Of a DNA stretch of 64,000 nucleotides, positions 50,857 to 59,198 are shown in pieces. The notes under the pieces are model-generated. The model made no database searches and had not been told where the DNA came from. It saw only the letters and a program-made list of their open reading frames with translations. Made by a program: the position numbers and the translations under genes. Within the stretch, counting starts at the first letter, position 1; every line of letters starts with the position of its first letter. Origin of the DNA: Nucisporomicrobium flavum (GTDB lineage Bacteria > Actinomycetota > Actinomycetes > Mycobacteriales > Micromonosporaceae); NCBI RefSeq assembly GCF_016464385.1, contig NZ_JADMLH010000024.1, positions 1 to 64,000 on the forward strand, in the 5' to 3' direction.

Positions 50857-51797
50857 CCGATTCGCTCGACCACCTCGTCGGGGAGCGGAAAGCCCTCCCC
50901 GGCGGCGCGGGTGGCGACCTGGGCGGCCACCGCGGAGTCGACCGACACCTGGCTGAGGATGGTCCGCACGGCCACCTCGATGCCGAGGAACCGGGACCCC
51001 AGCGCGGAGAACGTGCGGTACGCGTGGAACGCCGCTGCGCCCGGGTTGAGCTGGACCACCGGGGGCAGCGCGTCCCACTCCGCCGGCAGCTCCGCGACCG
51101 TGATCGGGCGCGGCTCGCCCACCGGCTCCCCGTGGTGGCGCAGCAGCCCCAGCCGCTGCAGCTGCCAGACGGCGGCCAGGAACGGGCACGACCACAGCCG
51201 CCGGCCGCCCTCGTCGCGCCACAACTCCACGTCGATGAAGATCGAGTGGTTGCGGAATGCGCTCTGCCGCGGCGGCCGCCACTGCGCCGGCGCGGCCATC
51301 GCCTCGGCGGCCCGGTCCGACGGCGAGCGCTCCCCGTTGCAGAGCCACCCGCTCACCTCGCTCGGCGGCCGGCTGCCGTTGCTGCCCACCGGCGGTTCCT
51401 CGACCAGCCGCTGCTGCACCAGCGTCGCCAGGTCGACGCCGTCGGCCTGCGCGCAGGCGGACTCGCGCGCGATGTAGTCGATCTGCAGGCCGGTCTCCTC
51501 GGCGGCGCTCAGCAGGGCCGGGATGACCTCCGCGGGCGAGCTGAACCGGGTGAAGTAGTCGTCGATGAGGAAGCAGGTGCTGATCCGGGGGCGGCCGCGC
51601 ACCGAGGTGCCGCACGCCTCCGTGGCGGTCAATGCCCAGGGCCGTACGCTGCGGAAATTGTCCACCAGGCGGTCGCGGCCGGCCTTGAAATCGTCCATGT
51701 AGAGATGGCCGAGCTCGATCGACAGGTGCGACAGCTTGACCGAGCGCACCTTCGGGACGGCGGTCGCCTCGGTGAACACCCCCTCCACCGAGGTCAC
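50841..51797 (-). CDS. SCO2522-family protein
   Basis: A 318-residue cytoplasmic protein of unknown function. Notable segments are KLSHLSIELGHLYMDDF near the start, RISTCFLIDDYFTRFSSP and YIARESACAQADG. IDVELWRDEGGRRLWSCPFLAAVWQLQRLG follows in the second half (quoted in part). The regular arrangement suggests an enzyme or a structural partner of the adjacent P-loop protein. The start is GTG 51797, overlapping the stop of the P-loop gene (GTGA), with GGGAGGG upstream. Naming rests on cassette context. Confidence 0.7.
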   Translation of the reverse strand: MTSVEGVFTEATAVPKVRSVKLSHLSIELGHLYMDDFKAGRDRLVDNFRSVRPWALTATEACGTSVRGRPRISTCFLIDDYFTRFSSPAEVIPALLSAAEETGLQIDYIARESACAQADGVDLATLVQQRLVEEPPVGSNGSRPPSEVSGWLCNGERSPSDRAAEAMAAPAQWRPPRQSAFRNHSIFIDVELWRDEGGRRLWSCPFLAAVWQLQRLGLLRHHGEPVGEPRPITVAELPAEWDALPPVVQLNPGAAAFHAYRTFSALGSRFLGIEVAVRTILSQVSVDSAVAAQVATRAAGEGFPLPDEVVERIGYAFL

Positions 51798-52711
51798 AGG
51801 CCCTCCCACGCCGCGTCGTTCATGATCTGCTTGGCGAGGTTCTCGAAGGCCGTCACGGTGGCCTCGTTGGCCGTACGGTGCAGCCAGACGTCGTTGTTGG
51901 ACAGCAGCTGCTCCTGCCACTGCAGCACCGGGTCCAGCGGGATCTGGCCCAGCATCGACGTGCGGCCCACCCGGTGCCGGCTGGCCAGCTCCTGCAGCCG
52001 CCGGTCGCACAGCTCCAGCCAGGTCGCCTGCTCCGGCCGCAGACCCTCCATCTCGGACGACTTGAGGTCCAGCACGGCGGTGCGGACGAAGCGGATCGAG
52101 TCGCGCAGCTCCCGCGGGTCGTGACCGTGCGACTCGCCCGCGGCCAGGATGCCGCGTTCGCCGTGGACCAGCCCGCTCGCCGCGATGATGTGCTGCCGGG
52201 TCCAGCGGTGGAAGACCAGCCAGCGCCGGGCGACGTGGGCGAGCCGCGGCGAGGCCGTCGCGGCGAGCACGATCTCCGTCGCGTACGAGCGGCCGGCGCT
52301 CAGGTCGACGACGCAGAGGTCGAATTCCTCGTCCAGCCGCTGGAACAGCGTGGTGCAACGCTCGACCATCTCCGGGCTGGACGGGAACTCCCCGCCGCCG
52401 ACGTCGCCCGGGTACAGCACGAGCCGGCCCGCACCCGCCGGCCGGCCGCGCAGCGAGCCCCGCTCGGACTCCGTCCACACGTCCAGCGCCAGCGCCTGCG
52501 GCGACGACCCGCGCAGGTACGAGTGCAGCCCACCGCCCGGCACCCCGGCCAGCGCCCCGGGCAGGTCGAAGATCGCGCCGGAGGTGGGGGAGCCGAAGTC
52601 GAAGTCCAGGTAGCAGCCGTCCTGGCCCTGCAGGGCGAACCGGTACAGCACGTTGCTGCTGGTGACCGATCGGCCCGTACCGCCCTTGTCCGAGGTGGCG
52701 AAGACGAGCAT
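51794..52711 (-). CDS. SCO2523-family variant P-loop (MinD/ParA-like) protein
   Basis: A 305-residue deviant-Walker ATPase relative. The N-terminus reads MLVFATSDKGGTGRSV. The signature Lys9 of the MinD/ParA group is kept, but the P-loop Lys is Arg14. A second motif YLDFDFGSPTSG and the later LCVVDLSAG (Walker B-like) support the fold. Reduced or absent ATP hydrolysis is possible. It starts one base after the stop of the SCO2524-type gene and overlaps the SCO2522-type gene, so it is co-expressed with both. Partners of this kind often place or load membrane complexes; that is inference. Confidence 0.78.
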   Translation of the reverse strand: MLVFATSDKGGTGRSVTSSNVLYRFALQGQDGCYLDFDFGSPTSGAIFDLPGALAGVPGGGLHSYLRGSSPQALALDVWTESERGSLRGRPAGAGRLVLYPGDVGGGEFPSSPEMVERCTTLFQRLDEEFDLCVVDLSAGRSYATEIVLAATASPRLAHVARRWLVFHRWTRQHIIAASGLVHGERGILAAGESHGHDPRELRDSIRFVRTAVLDLKSSEMEGLRPEQATWLELCDRRLQELASRHRVGRTSMLGQIPLDPVLQWQEQLLSNNDVWLHRTANEATVTAFENLAKQIMNDAAWEGL

Positions 52712-52712
52712 G

Positions 52713-54566
52713 TCAGTTGATCCCCTTGGCGGGCCGGCGGGCGGCGGAGAGCTTGTCCAGCCGGCGCAGCACCGCCTGGGTGATCGAGACGGCCGTACCG
52801 GGCTGCGTGCGCCGTACGCTCCGCGCCCGCTGCAGCAGCACCTGGATCTGCTCCCGCTCGGCCTGCAGCGGCCGCCCGCTGTCCGACGAGCCGTTCAGCA
52901 TCTCCTGGTCGAACAGGTGGTCGGCCTCGACGATGAGGGCGGCGGCGAGCCGGGTGAGCTGGTCGCTGCGCTGCGGCGGGCTGTCGATCAGCCGGGCGGC
53001 GGCCACCAGGCAGTCGACGACCCGCTTGGTGAAGTACCACGACGCGGCGGGATCGGGGTCGTCGTCCAGCTGCGCGTACGCCAGCGACGGCCGGTCCCAC
53101 AGCCCTCGCGCCTCACCCTCGGGGATGCGCCGGGAGAACAGGTGCGCCCAGATCTCGTCGGAGAGATCCAGCAAGCGGCTGCGCCCGGCGTTGTCCGCGA
53201 TGAGCCGGGCCAGGTTGAGCGAGCGGCGCAGCAGCTGGGGGGAGAAGTCGGCGGCGGTCCAGCCCAGGTATTCCTTGCCGGGCTGGTCCTGCAGCTCCAG
53301 GCCGATCCGGAAGCCCGGATGGTGCAGCTGGAGGGCCGGGTCGCCGACGAACGGCCGGCGGGTGATCCGGGCCCGGCCGGCGAGGTCCTCGAGCACCGCG
53401 CCGACCCTGCTGAGCTCGGCGTCCGAGGCCCGCTTGGTCACCAGGTCCTGGATCACCATGCCGCTGACGAGCAGGGACAGGTAGTCGGAGTCGACGCCGT
53501 CGGTCGTCCGCCACGGCACGTCCTCCAGCGGCCAGCGCCCGCTGCCGAACGTCGCGATCGTCGACCAGTACGACTGGGTGAGCTCCCAGCGCAGCTGCAG
53601 CGACTGCGCGAGCTTGAGCTGCGTCTCGTCGAGCAGGCCGAGCAGCCGGGTGCGTTCGGAGAACAGCGTCTGGATCGCGTCCAGGGCGACGACGGTGAAG
53701 TAGAGGTACGGCGCCGCCTGCGCCACCCCCTCGCGCTGCACGCCCACGTCGACGTCCGCGGCGAGGTCGATCGGCGGTGCGTTCTTGACGATGCCCCAGG
53801 ACCAGCCGCACTCGAAGAGGCGGTTGGGGTTGTCCAGTTCGGACCCCTCCCGGGCGCCGGACCCGATCTGGACGTCGTCGCGCAGCCGGGCGTTGATCTC
53901 CCGCAACGCCTCGCGCAGCTCGTCCACGATCTGCCGGACGGGCAGGCCCTCCTGGTTGACCATGCGGCACAGCTCGACGCCGAACTCCGAGTCCGCGCTG
54001 AACACGTTGACGGCGAAGCTGCGCAACAGCCCCACCATCGCGGCGGTGAGCCGGCGGCTGGCCAGCCGCTCGAGCTCGTCGGCCTCGGCGCGCAGGTTCT
54101 CCCGGGTCAGGACGCCGCGGAAGACCCGGACGAAGCCGATGACCGCGACGGTGAGCGTGACCGAGATGGAGAACGAGTCGACCACGTCCAGGCCGAGCTG
54201 GTCGTCGTCGAGAACCTGCCCGTCCGGGGCGGCGAAGTACGAGCTGCCGGCGAAGAGGGGCGTCCCGTCCGCCGCCGAATACTCGCGCATGTAGTCGGTG
54301 AGCACCCGGATGAGGAGCTTGGGGATCTCGACGCTGTCGCCGATGCGCTGCAGGGCCGCGATGACGTCGTCGGCCGTCTCGTCGGGACGGTCCAGCCGGA
54401 AGACCGGCACCTCGGTGGCCGGGCCCAGCAGGCAGAGCAGCTGCTCGGCGTCGCTGATCGAATTCTTCTCGTTGCGCCCGCCCCAGTGCCATTCCGGTGG
54501 GGCGTAGGAGGACCGGGCCGTGGCCCGCCAGATCTCCAGTAACTGCTGACGCGGTTGAAGCTGCAT
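52713..54566 (-). CDS. SCO2524-family protein
   Basis: A 617-residue, mostly helical protein of unknown function and the largest of the cassette. It starts QPRQQLLEIWRATARSSY and has an acidic middle. One hydrophobic stretch (SFSISVTLTVAVIGFVRVFR, about 131-150) may be membrane-associated. The C-terminal half contains ADFSPQLLRRSLNLARLIAD and ends Arg/Lys-rich. I see no known catalytic motif. ATG 54566 lies 30 bases after the methyltransferase stop with only a weak ribosome binding site. Assignment rests on position and general resemblance. Confidence 0.7.
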   Translation of the reverse strand: MQLQPRQQLLEIWRATARSSYAPPEWHWGGRNEKNSISDAEQLLCLLGPATEVPVFRLDRPDETADDVIAALQRIGDSVEIPKLLIRVLTDYMREYSAADGTPLFAGSSYFAAPDGQVLDDDQLGLDVVDSFSISVTLTVAVIGFVRVFRGVLTRENLRAEADELERLASRRLTAAMVGLLRSFAVNVFSADSEFGVELCRMVNQEGLPVRQIVDELREALREINARLRDDVQIGSGAREGSELDNPNRLFECGWSWGIVKNAPPIDLAADVDVGVQREGVAQAAPYLYFTVVALDAIQTLFSERTRLLGLLDETQLKLAQSLQLRWELTQSYWSTIATFGSGRWPLEDVPWRTTDGVDSDYLSLLVSGMVIQDLVTKRASDAELSRVGAVLEDLAGRARITRRPFVGDPALQLHHPGFRIGLELQDQPGKEYLGWTAADFSPQLLRRSLNLARLIADNAGRSRLLDLSDEIWAHLFSRRIPEGEARGLWDRPSLAYAQLDDDPDPAASWYFTKRVVDCLVAAARLIDSPPQRSDQLTRLAAALIVEADHLFDQEMLNGSSDSGRPLQAEREQIQVLLQRARSVRRTQPGTAVSITQAVLRRLDKLSAARRPAKGIN

Positions 54567-54596
54567 GGGAGTGCCGTCACCCGCCCGTCGCGAAGG

Positions 54597-55403
54597 CTAC
54601 TTCTTCTTTCCTGCGCGGCCGGTGACGACGATCATCCCTGCGTAACCGGACCGCACCTCAGTGTCCTCGATGGTGTCCAGCTTCACATCGTGCGCGATCT
54701 CGGCAAAGCTGCGTCTGATATCCGACTCATCGACCGGGCACGCGGGATAGTCGCGTCCGCCGACCCGGTAACCCGAGGAGTCCTTCATGAACGCGGCGGC
54801 GAACGGTGCCTTCACCTTCAGCGAGCCGACGAAGGCATTGATCGCCCTGCGGAATTCCTTGTTCATCGTGGTGATCGACTCGGCGACGAAGAACATCGTG
54901 CCGAGGTTGTAGACCCCGGTCGGCAGCTTGAAGACGTCGCCCGCCTGGACATGAGCCCGCCGCCGCAGCGACTGCTGGAAGTTGGCGACGCGCTGGTACG
55001 GCTCGCGACCGCTGCTGATGACGCGCCAGAAGTCCGTCCACGAGGGAGCGGGCTGCTCGATCTGCGCGTCGAGCCAGAGGCGGTTGCTCTCCGCGCGCTC
55101 GCTCAGGTGCACGTCCTCGGCGAACGGGAGCATGGCCAGCGCGGGATACAGGTTGGCGCCGGCGCCGACGTCGATGGCGCGTCCGCCGGTCGGATAGAGC
55201 CGGGCGGTCTCGGCGAAGTGGCGCGCGATGATGCGCGCGATCCGGATGTCGGCCTCGCGGGCGGTCGAGTAATTGTGCTCGAAGTAGGACGCCGAATCGA
55301 AATGGTCCCAATCGCAGTCCGCGTTCGCGACGTCCTGCACGGTGGCCCCGTCGTAGATGACAGGGGTGATCGCGGCGGGTGGTCGTGCGGCGGGCTGGGT
55401 CAC
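54597..55403 (-). CDS. SCO2525-family SAM-dependent methyltransferase
   Basis: A 268-residue methyltransferase of the NNMT/PNMT/TEMT-like type. WDHFDSASYFEHNY precedes the SAM site AIDVGAGANLYPALAML, which is followed by HLSERAESNRLWL and later FVAESIT. The family methylates small amines in animals; the bacterial substrate is unknown. GTG 55403 has GGAGGAT at a five-base spacing; a longer frame to 55436 is less likely. It is first of four minus-strand genes in the cassette and probably carries their promoter. Confidence 0.82.
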   Translation of the reverse strand: MTQPAARPPAAITPVIYDGATVQDVANADCDWDHFDSASYFEHNYSTAREADIRIARIIARHFAETARLYPTGGRAIDVGAGANLYPALAMLPFAEDVHLSERAESNRLWLDAQIEQPAPSWTDFWRVISSGREPYQRVANFQQSLRRRAHVQAGDVFKLPTGVYNLGTMFFVAESITTMNKEFRRAINAFVGSLKVKAPFAAAFMKDSSGYRVGGRDYPACPVDESDIRRSFAEIAHDVKLDTIEDTEVRSGYAGMIVVTGRAGKKK

Positions 55404-55785
55404 TGTGGATCCTCCGACTTCGGACAGCTTCGTCACACGACCGGAGCCACACCGCGCCCGTCCGCGGGCGGATTATCCCGTCGTCAGGCTCGTGAGGCAA
55501 ACAATGCCGCGCGAGGAGCTCATTTCAGAATAGGACGTGCCCACGAGGGAACGACCCGGAACAGCGAACGGATTGGCGACGGTGTGCATCATCTTGTGCG
55601 AGCCGCCGCAGGGGGACGCCTTTTCCGCATAAAACGCACTAAGGGGATGTAACGATGCGCCCGTCTGGGCGTTTTTGACCGAAGATCCGACATATGTGTC
55701 TTCAGTCACTCGCTGTCATCCGCCGTCCGTTCAGGGTCTTGCCCTCGCCGGGCGCCCGCCCCCGGGGGAGCGGACGCCCGCACGG
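55404..55785. other. Gap upstream of the SCO2525-type gene
   Basis: No firm gene is seen. It should contain the promoter of the four-gene minus-strand run. On the plus strand there is a small terminator-like hairpin with five T (55658-55676) that no annotated plus-strand gene explains. A 78-codon minus-strand frame (55473-55709) with a Ser/Thr/Cys-rich tail is the only short frame of note; it lacks a clear ribosome binding site and is not called. Confidence 0.45.
55658..55676 (+). terminator. Orphan terminator-like hairpin
   Basis: cgccc (55658-55662) pairs with gggcg (55667-55671) around gtct and is followed immediately by TTTTT. It points in the plus direction, where no gene ends, so it may belong to a small RNA or act as a boundary. 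Confidence 0.45.
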
Positions 55786-56496
55786 TCAGCTGGTTTCGCC
55801 GGCCATGGAGAACGACCGAAGCCGATCGATCGATGCCAAACCGCAACCGACGACGAAGATCGCGCCCATCACGATCGAGACGGTCAGCGAGACCTTCGAC
55901 TCCAGCAGCCCGGTCGGAGAGATCTTGTCCGCGAGCGTGATCACGTACTGCTGGATGGAGAGGACCCGGGTGCCGCTCACGAACTGGCCGAGCAGCCCCT
56001 CCCACACCAGGATGTAGACCAGGCCCAGCAGCACCGGGCGCCGGGTCAGCAGGCTCAGCAGCAGGAACAGCGCCGAGTAGGCGAGCGCGCCCACCGTCGC
56101 CGCCACCGCGAGGGCCGCGCCCGTGCGGGCGGACTCCGCGAGCAGGCCGGCGATGAACAGCGGCACCGCCGAGGTGAGGGCGCTGACCACGACCGCCACG
56201 CCCAGCTTCGCCAGGATGATGTCGCGGCGGGGCAGCGGCTTGGTCAGGATGTGCACGATCGTGCCGTCGTCGATCTCCGAGCCGAGCACGCCCGTGCCGA
56301 CGATCAGCGACACCACGGGCAGCACCACGGCCAGGCCGAGGCCGACGATCACCGGGCTGCCCCAGTCCGACGGGCGGACGTCGTACGCGCGGCAGAGTGT
56401 GGCCAGCCCGACGAGCAGCAGCGGCAGGGGCAGCAGGAGCAGGGCCCGCCGGCGGCCGAACAGGCCACGCGCCGTGATCCAGGCGACTGTCGACAT
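55786..56496 (-). CDS. ABC-2 type exporter permease
   Basis: A 236-residue membrane protein with six hydrophobic segments and the ABC-2 pattern: LGSEIDDGTIVHILTKPLPRRDIILAK after the second segment (quoted in part). It pairs with the ATPase encoded immediately upstream on the same strand (1-bp gap). It is the last gene of the five-gene run downstream of the Tat-type lipoprotein. The substrate is unknown. Confidence 0.85.
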   Translation of the reverse strand: MSTVAWITARGLFGRRRALLLLPLPLLLVGLATLCRAYDVRPSDWGSPVIVGLGLAVVLPVVSLIVGTGVLGSEIDDGTIVHILTKPLPRRDIILAKLGVAVVVSALTSAVPLFIAGLLAESARTGAALAVAATVGALAYSALFLLLSLLTRRPVLLGLVYILVWEGLLGQFVSGTRVLSIQQYVITLADKISPTGLLESKVSLTVSIVMGAIFVVGCGLASIDRLRSFSMAGETS

Positions 56497-56497
56497 G

Positions 56498-57409
56498 TCA
56501 GGCCTCCAGCAGGTAGGAGAAGACGCTCTCCAGGGATTCGTCGGACGGGATCAGCTTGCGCAGGCGGATGCCCGAGTCCAGCGCGATCCGGGGCAGGGCG
56601 CGGGTGAAGCTGCCGTAGTCGGACGCCCGTACCGTCATGCCGGTGCCGTCGATCTCCACGCCGCTGACCGACTTCTCCGCGATCAGTGCCACCGCCAGCC
56701 GGCGGTCGTCGGACGACTGCACGGCGAAGACGTGCGGGCGGTTGGTCATCAGCCGGCGGATCCGGCGGTAGTCGCCGGACGCGGCCAGGCGGCCCGCCAC
56801 GATCACCTGGACCGTGCCGGAGACCTGCTCGACCTCCTCGAGGATGTGCGAGCTGAACAGGATCGTGTGGCCGCGGTCGCCGAGGTCGTGCAGCAGCGCC
56901 ATCATGTGCATGCGCTGGCGCGGATCCATGCCGTTGAACGGCTCGTCCAGCAGCAGCACCTGCGGGTTGTGCACCAGGGCCGCCGCGACCCGGGTGCGCT
57001 GCCGCATGCCCTTGGAGTACGTCTCGATGCGGCGGTCGGCCGCCGCGGCCATCTCGACCATCTCCAGCGCCCAGTCCGTGGCCGCCTTCGGGTCCGGCAG
57101 CTTCTGCATCTTGGCCGACGCCATGATGAACTCGCGGGCGGTCAGGAAGCCGTGCACGGCCTCGCGCTCGGCGACCAGGCCGAGCTGGCGGTAGACGGCC
57201 GGGTTGCGCCAGGTCGGGGTGCCGTCGATGGTGACCTCGCCCCGCGACGGCGCCAGGAAGCCCGCCATCATGTGCAGCACCGTCGTCTTGCCCGCGCCGT
57301 TGGGGCCGAGCAGGCCCGTCACGCCCGGGGCCAGGCTCATGCTGATGTCGTTGACGGCCACGACGTTGCCGTACCAGCGCGACACGTTCTGCAGGTCCAC
57401 TGTGGTCAC
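56498..57409 (-). CDS. ABC exporter ATPase
   Basis: A 303-residue ATPase with Walker A GPNGAGKT, signature YSKGMRQR, Walker B VLLLDEPFNGMDP and a switch His in FSSHILEEVE. About 90 C-terminal residues form an accessory domain typical of CcmA/GldA-type exporters. GTG 57409 overlaps the stop of the upstream permease (GTGA). It works with the permease at 55786-56496 and perhaps also with that at 57406-58269. Confidence 0.9.
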   Translation of the reverse strand: MTTVDLQNVSRWYGNVVAVNDISMSLAPGVTGLLGPNGAGKTTVLHMMAGFLAPSRGEVTIDGTPTWRNPAVYRQLGLVAEREAVHGFLTAREFIMASAKMQKLPDPKAATDWALEMVEMAAAADRRIETYSKGMRQRTRVAAALVHNPQVLLLDEPFNGMDPRQRMHMMALLHDLGDRGHTILFSSHILEEVEQVSGTVQVIVAGRLAASGDYRRIRRLMTNRPHVFAVQSSDDRRLAVALIAEKSVSGVEIDGTGMTVRASDYGSFTRALPRIALDSGIRLRKLIPSDESLESVFSYLLEA

Positions 57410-58269
57410 AGCGCGGCCACCCTCCGGTAGCGGGCGAGTAGGAGCAGCAGGCACGCCGCGATCAGCGTGACCGCCTCGATCGCGTACACGGGGCCGAAGT
57501 TGCCCACGTTCATGCCGGAGTTGGCCGTCGGGATCAGCCACTGGCCCACCCCGCTGATCAGCGTCATCGGGCTGGCGAGCCCGGCCAGCTGCTGCGCGTC
57601 CGAGGACGGCAGGATCGACAGCACGCCCACCACCGGCGTGGTCATCAGGAACACCGCGACGATGCCGCCGGCGGCGAACGCCCGCTTGCCGGTCAGCGAC
57701 GCGATGAGCAGGCCGATGCCCGTGAAGAGCAACGCCCACAGCAGGCTGTAGCCCCAGCCGGGCAGCAGGTCGCCCAGCTCGTCCCAGACGTCGGACATCC
57801 CGTTCTTGGTGGTGAAGGCGGCGCCCAGGAACATGATGAACTGCGGTACGGCCAGCAGCGCCCAGATCGCGGTCACCATGGCGGCCACCTTGGCGCCCAC
57901 GTAGTCGGCCGCGCGCAACGGGCGGCTGAAGTACAGCGGCAGCACGCCGGCACGCATGTCGCGGGAGACCAGCTCCGGCGCGACGATCGCGGCGAAGAAG
58001 ATGATCAGCCAGCTCATCGCGTCGGCGAACCCGAGGTAGGTGAGCGGCACGATGCCCGTCTGGGAGCGGACCGCCGCGAGGATCACCGCGACCAGCGTGA
58101 CGATCCCGACGACCAGCCAGGGGAAGATCTTCGCCTTCGCGGAGCGGCCGAGGCCGAACGCGGCCCGCAGGCCGTGCACGTACATCGCGCCGAACACGGC
58201 CCCGCGGCCCAGCCGGGGACCGGTGTAGCGCTGGTACCCGATGTCATGGATGACGCTCGCCTCAGACAT
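57406..58269 (-). CDS. ABC-2 type exporter permease
   Basis: A 287-residue membrane protein. A cytoplasmic N-terminus (HDIGYQRYTGPRLGR) precedes six hydrophobic segments. APELVSRDMRAGVLPLYFSRP is the ABC-2 coupling segment (the permease contact to its ATPase). The ATG lies inside the end of the upstream ATPase gene (8-bp overlap), and the stop overlaps the downstream ATPase start. The substrate is unknown. Confidence 0.87.
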   Translation of the reverse strand: MSEASVIHDIGYQRYTGPRLGRGAVFGAMYVHGLRAAFGLGRSAKAKIFPWLVVGIVTLVAVILAAVRSQTGIVPLTYLGFADAMSWLIIFFAAIVAPELVSRDMRAGVLPLYFSRPLRAADYVGAKVAAMVTAIWALLAVPQFIMFLGAAFTTKNGMSDVWDELGDLLPGWGYSLLWALLFTGIGLLIASLTGKRAFAAGGIVAVFLMTTPVVGVLSILPSSDAQQLAGLASPMTLISGVGQWLIPTANSGMNVGNFGPVYAIEAVTLIAACLLLLLARYRRVAAL

Positions 58270-59176
58270 CGGCGGTCTCCCTCGGTGCGAAGAGTTCGGC
58301 CACCCGGTGGCGGCGCTGGTCGAGGCGGTGCAGCGGGAGGTCCAGGTCGGCCACGGCCTGCAGGATCCGGTCGTACGTGTCCTCGCGGTCCAGCGGTACG
58401 AGCAGCAACCGCCCGTCCGCCTGCGCGGGCAGGCCCAGCCGGGTCAGCGCCTCGGCCAGCTCCTCCATGCCCTCCGACACCTCGACCGCGAGCACGTCGC
58501 TGGCCTCGGTCATCGCCGAGATCCGGTCCGCGCGCAGCAACCGGCCGCCCTCGATCGCGACCAGCGAGTCGCAGATCCGCTCGACCTCGCCGAGCAGGTG
58601 CGAGCAGACCACGACGGAGATGCCGAACTCGGTGCCGATGCGGTGGATCAGCGCCAGCATCGCGTCGCGGCCGGCCGGGTCCAGGCCGTTCGTCGGCTCG
58701 TCCAGCAGCAGCAGGTCGGGGTCGTGCACCAGCGCCTGCGCCAGCTTCACCCGCTGCTTCATGCCCGTCGAGTAGCCGCCGATCTGCCGGTAGCGCTCCT
58801 CGTACAGGCCGACGTGGCGCAGGGCCTCGGAGGCGCGCTCGCGTGCGGCCGTCCGCGGCAGGCCGCTGATCCGCCCGAGGTGCGTCACGAACTCGGCCGC
58901 GGACACGTCCGGCGGCAGCGCGTCGTGCTCGGGCATGTAGCCGACCTTCGCGCGTACCCGGTCCGGGTCGACCGTGGGGTCGATGTCGAAGACCCTGACG
59001 CCGCCGCCGGACGGCGGGATCAGGCCCAGGAGGATCTTGATGAAGGTCGACTTGCCGGCGCCGTTGGCGCCGACCAGTCCGATGATCCCGGGCTCGACGG
59101 AGACGGTCAGGTCGTGCAGGGCGGTCACCCGCCCGCCGTACGTCTTGGTCAACCCTTGGGTAACGATGAGGCTCAC
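58262..59176 (-). CDS. ABC exporter ATPase
   Basis: A 304-residue ATPase with Walker A GANGAGKST, signature STGMKQRVK, Walker B LLLLDEPTNGLDP and switch His in CSHLLGEVE. An accessory C-terminal domain follows. The start is GTG 59176. No ribosome binding site is evident, but TAGGCT lies seven bases upstream, so a leaderless secondary transcript is possible alongside read-through from the lipoprotein gene 22 bases away. It is the first of two ATPase/permease modules. Confidence 0.9.
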   Translation of the reverse strand: MSLIVTQGLTKTYGGRVTALHDLTVSVEPGIIGLVGANGAGKSTFIKILLGLIPPSGGGVRVFDIDPTVDPDRVRAKVGYMPEHDALPPDVSAAEFVTHLGRISGLPRTAARERASEALRHVGLYEERYRQIGGYSTGMKQRVKLAQALVHDPDLLLLDEPTNGLDPAGRDAMLALIHRIGTEFGISVVVCSHLLGEVERICDSLVAIEGGRLLRADRISAMTEASDVLAVEVSEGMEELAEALTRLGLPAQADGRLLLVPLDREDTYDRILQAVADLDLPLHRLDQRRHRVAELFAPRETADV

Positions 59177-59198
59177 GGGGTCAGCCTAGGGAGACGTG

